Positions 52,195-61,165 of a stretch of DNA of 64,000 bases are shown piece by piece. Every line of letters begins with the position of its first letter. Within the stretch, counting starts at the first letter, position 1. Origin of the DNA: CAZQQU01 sp964595625 (GTDB lineage Bacteria; Bacteroidota; Bacteroidia; Flavobacteriales; Flavobacteriaceae). Location: contig CAZQQU010000004.1 of NCBI GenBank assembly GCA_964595625.1, positions 62,001 through 126,000 on the forward strand. The letters run 5' to 3'. The notes below the pieces were generated by a model. It ran no database searches. It was not told the DNA's origin and saw nothing but the letters and a program-made list of their open reading frames with translations. Both the position numbers and the translations under genes were made by a program.

Positions 52195-52227
52195 AAAAAG
52201 CCTTCTTAAATAAGAAGGCTTTTTTTT
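52195..52227 (+). terminator. Bidirectional terminator between THX and trxB
   Basis: Stem AGCCTTCTTA / TAAGAAGGCT (52199-52208 and 52211-52220), flanked by A residues on the left and seven T on the right. The symmetric flanks would stop both the plus-strand THX transcript and the minus-strand trxB transcript, whose stop is at 52239. Confidence 0.85.
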
Positions 52228-52238
52228 AATTGTAAATA

Positions 52239-53186
52239 CTATAGCAACGAGGCTAAATATCTTTCTGCATCCAAAGCAGCCATACATCCAGTTCCTGCTG
52301 CGGTCACCGCTTGACGGTATTCTTTGTCTTGAGCATCTCCACAAGCAAAAACACCCGGTTTATTGGTTTTGGTAGATTTACCTTGGGTGATAATATACCC
52401 TACTTCGTCCATATCCAGTTGCTCTTTAAAAATATCGGTATTGGGTTGGTGGCCAATAGCAATAAAGAGACCCGTGATAGCAATTTCTTCTTTTTCGCCG
52501 GTGAGCCTATTGACCATACGCAAACCAGTAACTACTTGGTCACCCAAAACTTCATCGACTTCTGTATTGTATTTGACCACTATATTTTCTGTAGCATTCA
52601 CCCGGTGTTGCATTGCTTTGGAAGCCCGCATTTTATCACTGCGTACCAACATGGTTACTTTAGTACATAATTTAGCCAAATAAGTAGCCTCTTCAGCAGC
52701 GGTATCTCCGCCTCCTACGATAGCGACTTCTTGTCCCTTATAGAAAAACCCATCACAAACCGCACAGGCTGAAACTCCTCCACCTCGTAAGCGTTGTTCA
52801 CTGGGAAGACCCAAATATTTAGCAGAAGCGCCCGTTGCTATAATTACAGTACGAGCTTGTAGTTGTATGTTATTATCGATGGTTACTTGATGATAACCAC
52901 CTATTTGGTCACTAAAAGTTACTGCAGTTGCCATACCGATTCGTACGTCGGTTCCAAAACGTTCGGCTTGCTGTTGTAGTTCCACCATCATGGTAGGACC
53001 ATCAATACCCTGAGGATAGCCCGGGAAATTATCCACTTCTGTAGTGGTGGTCAATTGACCTCCGGGTTCCATACCCGTATATAACACCGGTTGTAAGTCG
53101 GCACGTGCCGCATAAATAGCCGCAGTATATCCGGCCGGCCCCGAACCAATAATCAGGCATTTCAAAGTTTGAATAGATTCTGACAT
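52239..53186 (-). CDS. trxB: Thioredoxin reductase TrxB
   Basis: Flavoenzyme that reduces thioredoxin with NADPH. The FAD motif IIGSGPAGYTAAIYAARA lies at residues 12-29, the redox site CAVC at Cys141/Cys144, and the NADP motif VGGGDTAAEEATYL follows. The second FAD motif is GVFACGDAQD near the end. The 315-residue length is normal for low-molecular-weight TrxB. It is transcribed towards the shared terminator. Confidence 0.97.
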   Translation of the reverse strand: MSESIQTLKCLIIGSGPAGYTAAIYAARADLQPVLYTGMEPGGQLTTTTEVDNFPGYPQGIDGPTMMVELQQQAERFGTDVRIGMATAVTFSDQIGGYHQVTIDNNIQLQARTVIIATGASAKYLGLPSEQRLRGGGVSACAVCDGFFYKGQEVAIVGGGDTAAEEATYLAKLCTKVTMLVRSDKMRASKAMQHRVNATENIVVKYNTEVDEVLGDQVVTGLRMVNRLTGEKEEIAITGLFIAIGHQPNTDIFKEQLDMDEVGYIITQGKSTKTNKPGVFACGDAQDKEYRQAVTAAGTGCMAALDAERYLASLL

Positions 53187-53284
53187 AATTACTTCTTTTT
53201 TTTAAACGGATAAAATTAAAAATCTCTTTGATGTAAGGGCTATGGATTTTGTAGAAAGAATAAACATTTATCAACAAATGCTTA

Positions 53285-54049
53285 TTACCTAATAAATACC
53301 GGCTTATCTTCAAATTGGGTATCTGCTTGGCTATATCGATAGCCATCGTAGTCAAAATTTAAAATATCTTTAGCAGAATATACTTGATTATCAATTACAT
53401 ACCTAGCCATCAAACCACGAGCCTTTTTGGCAAAAAAAGAAATAATTTTCAATTGGCCGTTTTTGTAATCCTTGAAAATAGGACTAATAACGGGTGCTTT
53501 AAGTTTTTTTAGTTGAAGCGAGGAAAAATATTCGACACTGGCCAAATTCAGAAGGATTTCACCCTCTTGCATTTCTTCATTCAAAGCTTTCGTAATTAAG
53601 TCGCCCCAAAACTCGTATAAATTCGATTTTCTCTGAATTTTTAGCGCGGTTCCCATTTCAAGTCGGTAGGGTTGAATCAAGTCTAAAGGTTTTAATAAAC
53701 CGTACATTCCTGATAAAATGCGCAAGGTATTTTGAGTAAACTCTATTTTTTCAGCAGCAATGGTATAAGCATCTAAACCTACATACACATCACCGGCAAA
53801 AGCATACATGGCTGGACGAGCGTTATCGGGTGTAAAAGGCAACGAAAAGTTATTGTAACGCTCCACATTAAGTTGGGCTAAGGAATCACTAATCCCCATC
53901 AACTCTTTGATTTCGGCGACGCTTTTTTTCTTTAAAACTTGATTGATTTTTTCGGCCTGTTCTAAAAAAATAGGCTGACTCGTTTGTTGAACGGGAATTT
54001 CGGATTTAAAATCTAATGATTTAGCGGGTGAAACTACTATTTTCATCAT
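53285..54049 (-). CDS. yaaA: Peroxide stress protein YaaA
   Basis: A 254-residue cytoplasmic protein of the YaaA (DUF328) family, which limits free iron and DNA damage in peroxide stress. The start MKIVVSPAKSLDF, LPFTPDNARPAMYAFAGDVYVGLDA, RILSGMYGLLKPLDLIQPYRLEMGT and the C-terminal SFFAKKARGLMARYVIDN are family blocks. It is preceded by a -7 box at 54065-54072 and followed by trxB on the same strand after 98 bp. Confidence 0.95.
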   Translation of the reverse strand: MMKIVVSPAKSLDFKSEIPVQQTSQPIFLEQAEKINQVLKKKSVAEIKELMGISDSLAQLNVERYNNFSLPFTPDNARPAMYAFAGDVYVGLDAYTIAAEKIEFTQNTLRILSGMYGLLKPLDLIQPYRLEMGTALKIQRKSNLYEFWGDLITKALNEEMQEGEILLNLASVEYFSSLQLKKLKAPVISPIFKDYKNGQLKIISFFAKKARGLMARYVIDNQVYSAKDILNFDYDGYRYSQADTQFEDKPVFIR

Positions 54050-54064
54050 CTAGTTATTTGGTAT

Positions 54065-54072
54065 CAAAAATA
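54065..54072 (-). promoter_or_regulatory. -7 box of yaaA (TATTTTTG)
   Basis: Minus-strand TATTTTTG matches TAnnTTTG and is 15 bp before the ATG at 54049. No -33 element is clear. Confidence 0.45.
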
Positions 54073-54136
54073 CGATTTTGTATTCGGAATACATAGTATT
54101 TCTCCTCGGATTCCCTTATAAAAGTATAAGAAAGTC

Positions 54137-55174
54137 TTATGAATCAAAATCTTGCCGATGTTTGGCGTAGCTCCTCCATTTTTCGATACACTGCTGCATA
54201 TCTTCGGGCATGGGAGTATCAAAAAGCAGAGGTTGTTGGGTCACCGGGTGAGTGAAACCTAAGGTTTTAGCATGAAGTGCTTGGCGGGGTAAAATTCTAA
54301 AACAATTTTCGACAAATTGTTTGTATTTAGTAAAAGTTGTTCCTTTTAAGATGCGGTCACCTCCATAGCGGCTGTCATGAAAAAGGGTATGTCCCAAATA
54401 CTTCATATGAACGCGTATTTGATGGGTACGACCGGTTTGAAGTTTGCAAGATACCAAGGTCACATAACCAAATCGCTCTACTACTTGATAGTGGGTAATG
54501 GCTTCTTTTCCTTGGCTTCCGTCGGGATAAACCATATTTTGCATGCGGTCTTTGGGGTGTCTGCCTATGTGGCCTTCAATGGTTCCTTGATCTTCTGCTA
54601 CATCCCCCCACACTAGGGCCAAATATTCTCTTTCCGTAGTTTTGTTAAAAAATTGACGTGCCAAATGCGTCATAGCTTGTTCGGTTTTAGCCACTACCAA
54701 AAGGCCACTGGTATCTTTATCAATACGGTGTACCAAACCCGGTCGGTCGGAACTGTTCATAGGTAGATTTTCAAAGTGATAGATCAAAGCATTGATCAAA
54801 GTACCCGAATAATTACCATGGCCGGGATGTACCACCAATCCAGCGGGTTTGTTAATCACTAATAGCGAATCATCTTCATAAACTATATCTAAGGGAATAT
54901 TTTCCGGTAGTAACAAAAATTCATAGGGAGGATGCGGGAAAAGTACTCGAACCTCATCTCCACTTTTAACTTTATAATTGGATTTTACGGGCTGGTCATT
55001 AACATAAACATGACCTTGCTGAGCGGCATTTTGAATTTTATTTCGAGTGGCTCCTTCCATAAAATTCATTAAAAATTTATCTACTCGCAAAGGTTTTTGA
55101 CCTTTGTCGGCCACGACACTAAAATGCTCAAACAGCTCTTCGCTATCCGATTCAATTTCGATAGAACTATTCAT
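54137..55174 (-). CDS. RluA-family 23S rRNA pseudouridine synthase (RluD-like)
   Basis: Converts uridines in 23S rRNA to pseudouridine. An S4 RNA-binding domain covers about residues 20-90 (RVDKFLMNFMEGATRNKIQNAAQQG). The catalytic motif HRIDKDTSGLLVVAK has Asp152. TGRTHQIRVHMKYLGHTLFHDSRYGG is the second family block. The open frame reaches 55243, but I use the ATG at 55174, which overlaps the stop of the PASTA gene. That gives 345 residues and a normal N-terminus. Confidence 0.94.
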   Translation of the reverse strand: MNSSIEIESDSEELFEHFSVVADKGQKPLRVDKFLMNFMEGATRNKIQNAAQQGHVYVNDQPVKSNYKVKSGDEVRVLFPHPPYEFLLLPENIPLDIVYEDDSLLVINKPAGLVVHPGHGNYSGTLINALIYHFENLPMNSSDRPGLVHRIDKDTSGLLVVAKTEQAMTHLARQFFNKTTEREYLALVWGDVAEDQGTIEGHIGRHPKDRMQNMVYPDGSQGKEAITHYQVVERFGYVTLVSCKLQTGRTHQIRVHMKYLGHTLFHDSRYGGDRILKGTTFTKYKQFVENCFRILPRQALHAKTLGFTHPVTQQPLLFDTPMPEDMQQCIEKWRSYAKHRQDFDS

Positions 55175-55784
55175 CAATCTGAGTTTCCAAGGGTTCTTGC
55201 TCCCGATTTTCCTCCTGGTTTTCGCGATACCGATCCTTACCATCGCCGACAGTAAGGTCGATGACCGAGGTCATGGGAAGTTTGGTGCCTTCTACTATAG
55301 ATTTTCCTTGATGGGACATTCCCAATACCACATCAGGAGCTATATAAGGTTTGGTAGTAATGGTTCCAATTTCAAAACCCATAGCTTTTAAAGTGGACGA
55401 AACTTGTCGGAGAGTTCTTCCTATTAATTCCACAGGAACTTCTTTTTGGGGATACCCTGAAGGATTTAAGGTGATGTATATTTTGCGATTTTCTTTGACC
55501 TGCTTTCCAGCCGCCGGAATTTGTTCAATCACCGAATATTTAGGATAATTGGGGTTGTAATTGGCCGAATCTAGTATTTCTAAACGTAAATTCCTTTCCT
55601 CTAACACGCGATATACCTCGTCCAATTCCATTTTAGCTAAATCGGGCACCTCGATATGTTGGTCATGATTGGTTGATATTTTAAGCCATTGCAGGAGTAT
55701 AAAACCCAGTACTACAATTGCCACAACAGCTAAAATCAACTGTTTTAAAAAAACTTTAGAAAAAACAAATTTTATAAAACTCAT
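55167..55784 (-). CDS. PASTA-domain membrane protein
   Basis: A 205-residue bitopic protein: membrane helix QLILAVVAIVVLGFILLQWL, then PASTA repeats marked by VPDLAKMELDEVYRVLEERNL, IEQIPAAGKQVKENRKIYITLNP and VELIGRTLRQVSSTLKAMGFEIG. The tail is acidic. PASTA domains bind peptidoglycan or beta-lactams, so it probably senses or tethers the wall. There is no kinase domain. The frame extends to 55814, but the -7 box at 55812-55819 excludes this, so ATG at 55784 is the start. It lies back to back with ddl. Confidence 0.88.
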   Translation of the reverse strand: MSFIKFVFSKVFLKQLILAVVAIVVLGFILLQWLKISTNHDQHIEVPDLAKMELDEVYRVLEERNLRLEILDSANYNPNYPKYSVIEQIPAAGKQVKENRKIYITLNPSGYPQKEVPVELIGRTLRQVSSTLKAMGFEIGTITTKPYIAPDVVLGMSHQGKSIVEGTKLPMTSVIDLTVGDGKDRYRENQEENREQEPLETQIDE

Positions 55785-55811
55785 AGATAGCTTTTCAAAT
55801 CCAAAACTTGA

Positions 55812-55819
55812 CAAAGGTA
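55812..55819 (-). promoter_or_regulatory. -7 box of the PASTA/rluD unit (TACCTTTG)
   Basis: Minus-strand TACCTTTG matches TAnnTTTG, 27 bp before the ATG at 55784. It covers the alternative start at 55814 and so excludes it. Confidence 0.55.
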
Positions 55820-55893
55820 GGTTTAAAATTAATAATTTTTTTATACCTAACGAGTTTAGTCTCTTTTTTAATATATCAATTTAATACTTTGTG

Positions 55894-55901
55894 TAAATTT
55901 G
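55894..55901 (+). promoter_or_regulatory. -7 box of ddl (TAAATTTG)
   Basis: TAAATTTG matches TAnnTTTG and lies 23 bp before the ddl ATG. The PASTA/rluD -7 box is 74 bp away on the other strand, so the two wall-related units are divergent. Confidence 0.5.
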
Positions 55902-55924
55902 TAAGTCTCTTGTATTGAATTTTT

Positions 55925-56917
55925 ATGCGAAAAAAAAATGTAGTCGTCTTGATGGGCGGGTATTCCAGCGAATACGAAATTTCTGTACTCAGTGGTCAAG
56001 TCGTGGTAGAATCTCTACCATCAGACAAGTATAACATATATCCGGTATATATTGAAAAAAACCACTGGTATTACTTAGCGCCCGATCAAACCAAATACAC
56101 CATTAATCCGGGCGACTTTAGTTTTTCTGAGGGCAGCACTACCGTAGTGCCTGATGTCATTTATAATACCATCCACGGTACGCCCGGCGAAGACGGATTG
56201 TTTACGGCTTACTTAGAATTGATTGGAATACCCCATACCAGTTGCCAACACTATCCGGCAGCCTTGACGATGAACAAAAGAGATTGTTTGACCGTTTTAA
56301 AAAATTATGGAATTCCCTGTGCACGTTCCTATTATATCAACCAAGGCGATTCCATTAATATCGAGGAAATCATTAAAATCACCGGACTTCCTTGTTTTGT
56401 AAAACCCAGTAAATCGGGATCTAGTTTTGGCGTGAGTAAGGTAAAAGAACTGGATGATTTTGACGCTGCTTTTGATAAAGCATTTCAAGAAGATAACGAA
56501 ATATTGGTCGAAGCAGAAATTAGTGGTGTAGAAGTCTCGGTGGGGGCAATGCGAAAAGAGGGAAAAGTTTTTGTTTTCCCTCCTACAGAAATTGTTTCAG
56601 AAAACGAATTCTTTGACTACGAAGCCAAGTATTTGGGGAAATCTCAAGAAATAACACCCGCACGCATTTCGGCGGAAGATACCCAACGAGTTCAAGAACT
56701 TACCCGACGTATCTACCAAGTGCTCAACCTATCTGGCGTAACTCGTACTGACTTTATCATTCAAGACGGCACACCTTACTTTATAGAGGTCAACACCACC
56801 CCCGGGCTGTCCCGGGAGAGTATTATTCCCAAGCAAGCTCAAGCCGTAGGAATGACCTTAACGGAGTTGTTTGATACCCTCATCGAAGAGACCCTACGAG
56901 AAGCCAACCCCAGCTAA
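55925..56917 (+). CDS. ddl: D-alanine:D-alanine ligase Ddl
   Basis: ATP-grasp ligase making D-Ala-D-Ala for the peptidoglycan precursor. The start VVVLMGGYSSEYEISVLSG, NTIHGTPGEDGLF, PCFVKPSKSGSSFGVSKV, ISGVEVSVGA and the metal-binding FIEVNTTPGLSRESIIPKQA are all present. The 330-residue length is normal. Ddl supplies the substrate for MurF, which is not encoded in this window. It is followed by coaD after 73 bp. Confidence 0.96.
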   Translation: MRKKNVVVLMGGYSSEYEISVLSGQVVVESLPSDKYNIYPVYIEKNHWYYLAPDQTKYTINPGDFSFSEGSTTVVPDVIYNTIHGTPGEDGLFTAYLELIGIPHTSCQHYPAALTMNKRDCLTVLKNYGIPCARSYYINQGDSINIEEIIKITGLPCFVKPSKSGSSFGVSKVKELDDFDAAFDKAFQEDNEILVEAEISGVEVSVGAMRKEGKVFVFPPTEIVSENEFFDYEAKYLGKSQEITPARISAEDTQRVQELTRRIYQVLNLSGVTRTDFIIQDGTPYFIEVNTTPGLSRESIIPKQAQAVGMTLTELFDTLIEETLREANPS

Positions 56918-56990
56918 AGGTATTTGTAAAAAAATTGAAATACAGCACCCTAAAACTTTTTAAAAAAGTAATTCTTACTATCTTCGTACT

Positions 56991-57443
56991 ATGAGAAGAG
57001 CTGTTTTCCCGGGTTCTTTTGACCCCATCACCAATGGACATGCCGATATCATCGAGCGAGGATTAACGCTGTTTGATGAAATTATCATCGCCATCGGTGT
57101 CAATGCCGATAAAAAGTATATGTTTTCTTTGGAACAACGAAAACAATTTATAGTAAATCACTTTCAACATCAAAAACGCATTCGGGTGCAAACCTATCAA
57201 GGACTCACCATTGAATTTTGCCAACAAGTACAAGCCGATTTTATTCTGAGAGGACTTCGCAATCCCGCAGATTTTGAATTTGAAAAAGCTATTGCCCACA
57301 CCAATCGGAAACTCTCTCAAATAGAAACCGTTTTTTTACTGACTTCTTCCGGTAATTCATACATCAGCTCGAGCATAGTGCGAGATGTTATACGAAACGG
57401 AGGAGATTATACAGTCTTAGTCCCCGAAAGCGTCCGTTTCTAA
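56991..57443 (+). CDS. coaD: Phosphopantetheine adenylyltransferase CoaD
   Basis: Adenylates 4'-phosphopantetheine in coenzyme A synthesis. The nucleotidyltransferase motif AVFPGSFDPITNGHADIIERG (the TxGH-type site TNGH) is at residues 4-24. GLTIEFCQQVQADFILRGLRN and the C-terminal TSSGNSYISSSIVRDVIRNGGDY are family blocks. The 150-residue length is normal. A near-match -7 box (TATCTTCG, one mismatch) lies just upstream of the ATG. Confidence 0.96.
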   Translation: MRRAVFPGSFDPITNGHADIIERGLTLFDEIIIAIGVNADKKYMFSLEQRKQFIVNHFQHQKRIRVQTYQGLTIEFCQQVQADFILRGLRNPADFEFEKAIAHTNRKLSQIETVFLLTSSGNSYISSSIVRDVIRNGGDYTVLVPESVRF

Positions 57444-57505
57444 GAATATTCTTTTTTAAAAACTTTATCACAAGCCTTTAGTTTGCTATTTTTACCAAAA
57501 AAATT

Positions 57506-58138
57506 ATGTGGACCTTTTTGAAAGGTATTTTTTCAACCAAACAGCCTACTGCAGGTAACTACGACACTAGTATGAAAAAATTTCTCATCGTCGGCTTGGG
57601 AAATATCGGCTCAGAATACGAAAACACCCGGCACAATATAGGATTTAAGGTCGTCGACTTTTTAGCAGCCAGCCAAAATACTCAGTTTGAAACCGCCCGA
57701 TTAGGTGCGGTGGCTCAATATTCTATCAAAGGTAGAAATGTGATTCTTCTAAAACCCAGTACCTATATGAATCTCAGTGGTAAAGCGGTTAAATACTGGC
57801 TAGACAAAGAAAAAATTCCCTTAGAAAATTTTATGGCAGTCACTGACGATTTAAATCTTCCCTTTGGAACTTTCCGAATTAAAACCAAAGGTAGCGATGG
57901 AGGACACAACGGCTTAAAGGATATTCAAACCCAACTTAATACCACCCAATACAATCGTTTTCGCTGGGGTATTAGCAACCAATTCAATCCAGGAAGTCAA
58001 GTGCAGTACGTACTGGGCGAATGGTCTGAAGAAGAGCAGCAAAAACTACCCGAGCGACTTAAAACTGCCTCCCAAGCTATAAACACCTTTGTCCTTGCGG
58101 GGATTACTCAAGCAATGAATTCCTACAACGGAAAATGA
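57506..58138 (+). CDS. pth: Peptidyl-tRNA hydrolase Pth
   Basis: Frees tRNA from stalled peptidyl-tRNAs. The active-site region is LIVGLGNIGSEYENTRHNIGF with the catalytic histidine in NTRHN, then KPSTYMNLSGKAV, DDLNLPFGTFRIK and GGHNGLKDI. I keep the ATG at 57506, which gives a 22-residue basic leader before KKFLIVGLG; a second in-frame ATG at 57572 would give a standard start. Flavobacterial Pth proteins often carry such a leader. The stop overlaps ribF by 4 bp. Confidence 0.94.
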   Translation: MWTFLKGIFSTKQPTAGNYDTSMKKFLIVGLGNIGSEYENTRHNIGFKVVDFLAASQNTQFETARLGAVAQYSIKGRNVILLKPSTYMNLSGKAVKYWLDKEKIPLENFMAVTDDLNLPFGTFRIKTKGSDGGHNGLKDIQTQLNTTQYNRFRWGISNQFNPGSQVQYVLGEWSEEEQQKLPERLKTASQAINTFVLAGITQAMNSYNGK

Positions 58139-59067
58139 AAGTTCACCATTCCATAGAAACCTTTGATTTAAACAGTCCGGTAGCCGTTACCATGGGGACC
58201 TTTGATGGGGTACATCTGGGGCATCGAGAAATCTTATCTCAATTAACCCAAACTGCCCAGCAAGCCAAATTGCCTTCGGTAGTTCTTACTTTTTTTCCCC
58301 ATCCTCGCATGGTTTTGGAACCCCAACATCCTATACAATTACTCAATACCATTGACGAGCGCATCGACATTTTACGACAATGTCAAGTAGACCATGTTAT
58401 AGTACACCCCTTTACCCAGGAATTTTCCCAACTGACCCCTTCGCAATACATAGAAGATATTTTAATTCAAAAAATACAGGCTCAAAAAATTATTATCGGC
58501 TACGACCACCGCTTTGGAAAAAATCGAGAAGCCGATATCCGAACCCTGTTATCATATCAAGAAAAATATCCTTTAGATATAGTCGAAATCCCTGCTCAAT
58601 TACTAAATTCCGTAGCTGTGAGTTCTACCAAAGCTCGCCAAGCATTGCTTCAAGGCGAAGTGGCGCGTGCCCACCAATTTTTAGGCTATCCTTATATGCT
58701 TAGCGGACAAGTAGTTTCTGGAAAGGGTTTGGGAAAAACTATAGGTTACCCGACGGCCAATTTACAGATCTCCGAATCTTATAAACTCATTCCTGCACGG
58801 GGGATTTATATAGTAGAAAGCACTATTTTCGGAAAAAAAACGTATGGTATTACCAGTATAGGAACCAACCCCACTGTGGGTGGAAATACCCAAACCATTG
58901 AAACCTATTTATTAGACTTTTCAGAAAATTTATACGGACAGCCTATACAAATTTCCTTTTTAGAAAAAATTCGGGATGAGAAAAAATTTGATTCCCTCGA
59001 ACAATTGTACCAAGCCATTCACCAAGACGAACAAATAGCTAGAAATTACATCAGTAAAAATGTTTAA
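58135..59067 (+). CDS. ribF: Bifunctional riboflavin kinase/FAD synthetase RibF
   Basis: Makes FMN and then FAD from riboflavin. The N-terminal FAD synthetase half has TMGTFDGVHLGHREIL (residues 20-35) and GYDHRFGKNREAD. The C-terminal kinase half has GKGLGKTIGYPTANL and a late GITSIGTNPTVGG. The 310-residue length is normal. It overlaps pth by 4 bp and the HTTM gene by 8 bp, so three genes are translationally coupled. Dodecin at 22.9 kb binds the same flavins. Confidence 0.96.
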   Translation: MKVHHSIETFDLNSPVAVTMGTFDGVHLGHREILSQLTQTAQQAKLPSVVLTFFPHPRMVLEPQHPIQLLNTIDERIDILRQCQVDHVIVHPFTQEFSQLTPSQYIEDILIQKIQAQKIIIGYDHRFGKNREADIRTLLSYQEKYPLDIVEIPAQLLNSVAVSSTKARQALLQGEVARAHQFLGYPYMLSGQVVSGKGLGKTIGYPTANLQISESYKLIPARGIYIVESTIFGKKTYGITSIGTNPTVGGNTQTIETYLLDFSENLYGQPIQISFLEKIRDEKKFDSLEQLYQAIHQDEQIARNYISKNV

Positions 59068-60397
59068 TAAATTAGCATTCAAACACATAGACAACAGTGG
59101 TCTGATTCTTTTTAGAATGGTGTTTGGATTGCTCATTACCTTAGAGGCCTGGGGAGCTATCGCTACCGGATGGGTCCGAAAAGTTTTAATCGAACCTGAA
59201 TTCACCTTTAGCTTTATTGGATTTGAGTGGTTACAACCCTTACCCGGCAATGGTATGTATTACTATTTTGTGGTGATGGGTATATTGGGTGTGATGGTGA
59301 TGCTGGGTTACAAATACCGCTGGGCAGTCACGGGTTATACCCTACTTTGGGCCGGGGTCTATTTTATGCAAAAAGAATCGTATAACAACCATTATTATTT
59401 GATGTTGTTGTTGCTTTTTTTGATGATTTTTTTACCCGCTCACCGACGAGTTTCTTTAGATGCCAAGCTTTGTCCTACCCTTCGATCGAACTCCATGCCG
59501 CGCTGGTGCATCGGCCTTCTAATTGCACAGGTATTTATTGTGTATACCTATGCTGCTATTGCTAAAATCTACCCCGATTGGTTAGATGCCACGGCACCCG
59601 CTGTTTTTATGAAAGGAAAAGCAGATTATTGGTTAATAGGTGGATTTTTACAACTAGAATGGGTACACTGGGCGATCGCATACACCGGTATATTGTTTGA
59701 CTTACTCATTGTTCCTTTACTGTTATGGCGCAAAACCCGATTGTTCGGATTTGGTTTATCCCTCATTTTTCACCTGTTTAATTCAGCGGTATTTCAAATC
59801 GGTATTTTTCCCTATATGTCTATTGCTTTTGCCTTGTTTTTCTTTTCACCGAAAACCCTTCAAAAACGATTTTTACCTCGGGAAACATATTATGATCAAG
59901 CAGAGGTAATACCTCCCAAGTATCCCAAAATAGGTATTACTTTTTTCAGTCTGTTTCTGATTGTACAGCTCGCATTACCTCTTCGTCACTGGTGGATACC
60001 CGAGCCGGTACTGTGGACCGAAGAGGGACATCGATTGAGTTGGCGGATGATGTTACGCACCAAATCAGGATCGGTAACCGTACATGTAGTAGATAAAAAC
60101 ACTGGCGAGAAAACTCGCATAGACCTCTATAACCGATTGACTTCCAAACAGCGAAACGGGCTGGCTACCAAACCCGACTTTATGTGGCAATTTGCGCAAC
60201 GCCTTAAAAAAGAATATGCACTTCAGGGCCAAGATGTAGCCGTTTATATCAGCTCACGTGTTTCAGTGAATCACCGTCCTATGCAACCCTTTATAGATTC
60301 GAATGTGGATTTGGCCAGCCAAAAGTGGAGCCATTTCAAACACCACACTTGGATTCTTCCAGCACCTCAGGAACTACAAGTAGGTGCTAAAAAGTAG
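59060..60397 (+). CDS. HTTM-domain membrane protein (gamma-carboxylase-like)
   Basis: A 445-residue protein with seven to nine hydrophobic helices. The region starting SGLILFRMVFGLLITLEAWGAI, the motif FMQKESYNNHYYLMLLLLFLMIFLPAHRRVSLDA and the IYPDWL block are characteristic of the HTTM domain, related to vitamin K-dependent gamma-glutamyl carboxylase. The C-terminal 120 residues are soluble and beta-rich (KSGSVTVHVVDKNTGEKTRIDL). The substrate is unknown in bacteria. It overlaps ribF by 8 bp and converges on plsC. Confidence 0.88.
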   Translation: MFNKLAFKHIDNSGLILFRMVFGLLITLEAWGAIATGWVRKVLIEPEFTFSFIGFEWLQPLPGNGMYYYFVVMGILGVMVMLGYKYRWAVTGYTLLWAGVYFMQKESYNNHYYLMLLLLFLMIFLPAHRRVSLDAKLCPTLRSNSMPRWCIGLLIAQVFIVYTYAAIAKIYPDWLDATAPAVFMKGKADYWLIGGFLQLEWVHWAIAYTGILFDLLIVPLLLWRKTRLFGFGLSLIFHLFNSAVFQIGIFPYMSIAFALFFFSPKTLQKRFLPRETYYDQAEVIPPKYPKIGITFFSLFLIVQLALPLRHWWIPEPVLWTEEGHRLSWRMMLRTKSGSVTVHVVDKNTGEKTRIDLYNRLTSKQRNGLATKPDFMWQFAQRLKKEYALQGQDVAVYISSRVSVNHRPMQPFIDSNVDLASQKWSHFKHHTWILPAPQELQVGAKK

Positions 60398-61118
60398 CTT
60401 GATTAATTTTTTCTTCTACTAAATCGATTAAGGTATCGGTCGGATAATCGCTCACTTTGAGCAGGGGTAAGGTTTTTATTTTTATGTGTGTTCCCAACGG
60501 AAGAGGGAACATACCCGAGCGTTGTAATTTCCAAGAATTAAAAATACGAACCGGCAACAAATAAGCCTCCGGCATATGGTCAATCAAAGTTTGTAAGCCT
60601 CTGCGTTTAAAAGGTTTTAATACGCCATCTTTACTTCGAGTTCCTTCCGGGAAAATAACTCCGCTTCGACGGTGTTGGTTTAGATAAGTAGCAAAGTCAA
60701 CTAACTTTTGAGTAGCCTCTCCGGGATTTTTACGATCGATCAAAACCGAGCCTCCATGCCGTAAATTAAACGACACACTGGGAATGCCCCTCCCCAGTTC
60801 TTTTTTAGAAACAAACTTGGGATGAATTTTTTTTAAATACCATATCAACGGAGGAATATCATACATACTCTGATGGTTGGAAACAATAAGTATAGGAACG
60901 TTATCCGGAAGTTTTTCATGCAAAGAAAATGTATAACGAGTTCCTAAAATATGGGTGGCACGAATGATAAAAAACTGTAACCAATCCAACGAAACTTTGT
61001 GAGCCTGATACCCTAGTAAATTAAATGTTATCCATTGTATTAGGTGAAATAATAAGAGTAAAACCCCAAATACGAGGTAATAGGCCACCGAGAGTATATA
61101 GGATAAAATTTTCATCAA
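60387..61118 (-). CDS. plsC: 1-acyl-sn-glycerol-3-phosphate acyltransferase (PlsC)
   Basis: Makes phosphatidic acid in phospholipid synthesis. The active-site HX4D motif is in VSNHQSMYDIPPL and the phosphate-binding block is FPEGTRS. Both are intact. The N-terminal 40 residues are hydrophobic (SYILSVAYYLVFGVLLLLFHL), so it is membrane-bound. The 243-residue length is normal. Its end overlaps the convergent HTTM gene by 11 bp. Confidence 0.93.
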   Translation of the reverse strand: MMKILSYILSVAYYLVFGVLLLLFHLIQWITFNLLGYQAHKVSLDWLQFFIIRATHILGTRYTFSLHEKLPDNVPILIVSNHQSMYDIPPLIWYLKKIHPKFVSKKELGRGIPSVSFNLRHGGSVLIDRKNPGEATQKLVDFATYLNQHRRSGVIFPEGTRSKDGVLKPFKRRGLQTLIDHMPEAYLLPVRIFNSWKLQRSGMFPLPLGTHIKIKTLPLLKVSDYPTDTLIDLVEEKINQATF

Positions 61119-61155
61119 AAAAAACCGTTTTTACCCAAAGTGGCAAAACGGTTTT
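61117..61155 (-). terminator. Terminator of the bacilliredoxin gene
   Basis: Stem AAAACCGTTTT / AAAACGGTTTT (61155-61145 and 61131-61121) followed by a T run on the minus strand. It lies 11 bp after the bacilliredoxin stop and ends at the start of plsC. Confidence 0.75.
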
Positions 61156-61165
61156 CAAATTTATT

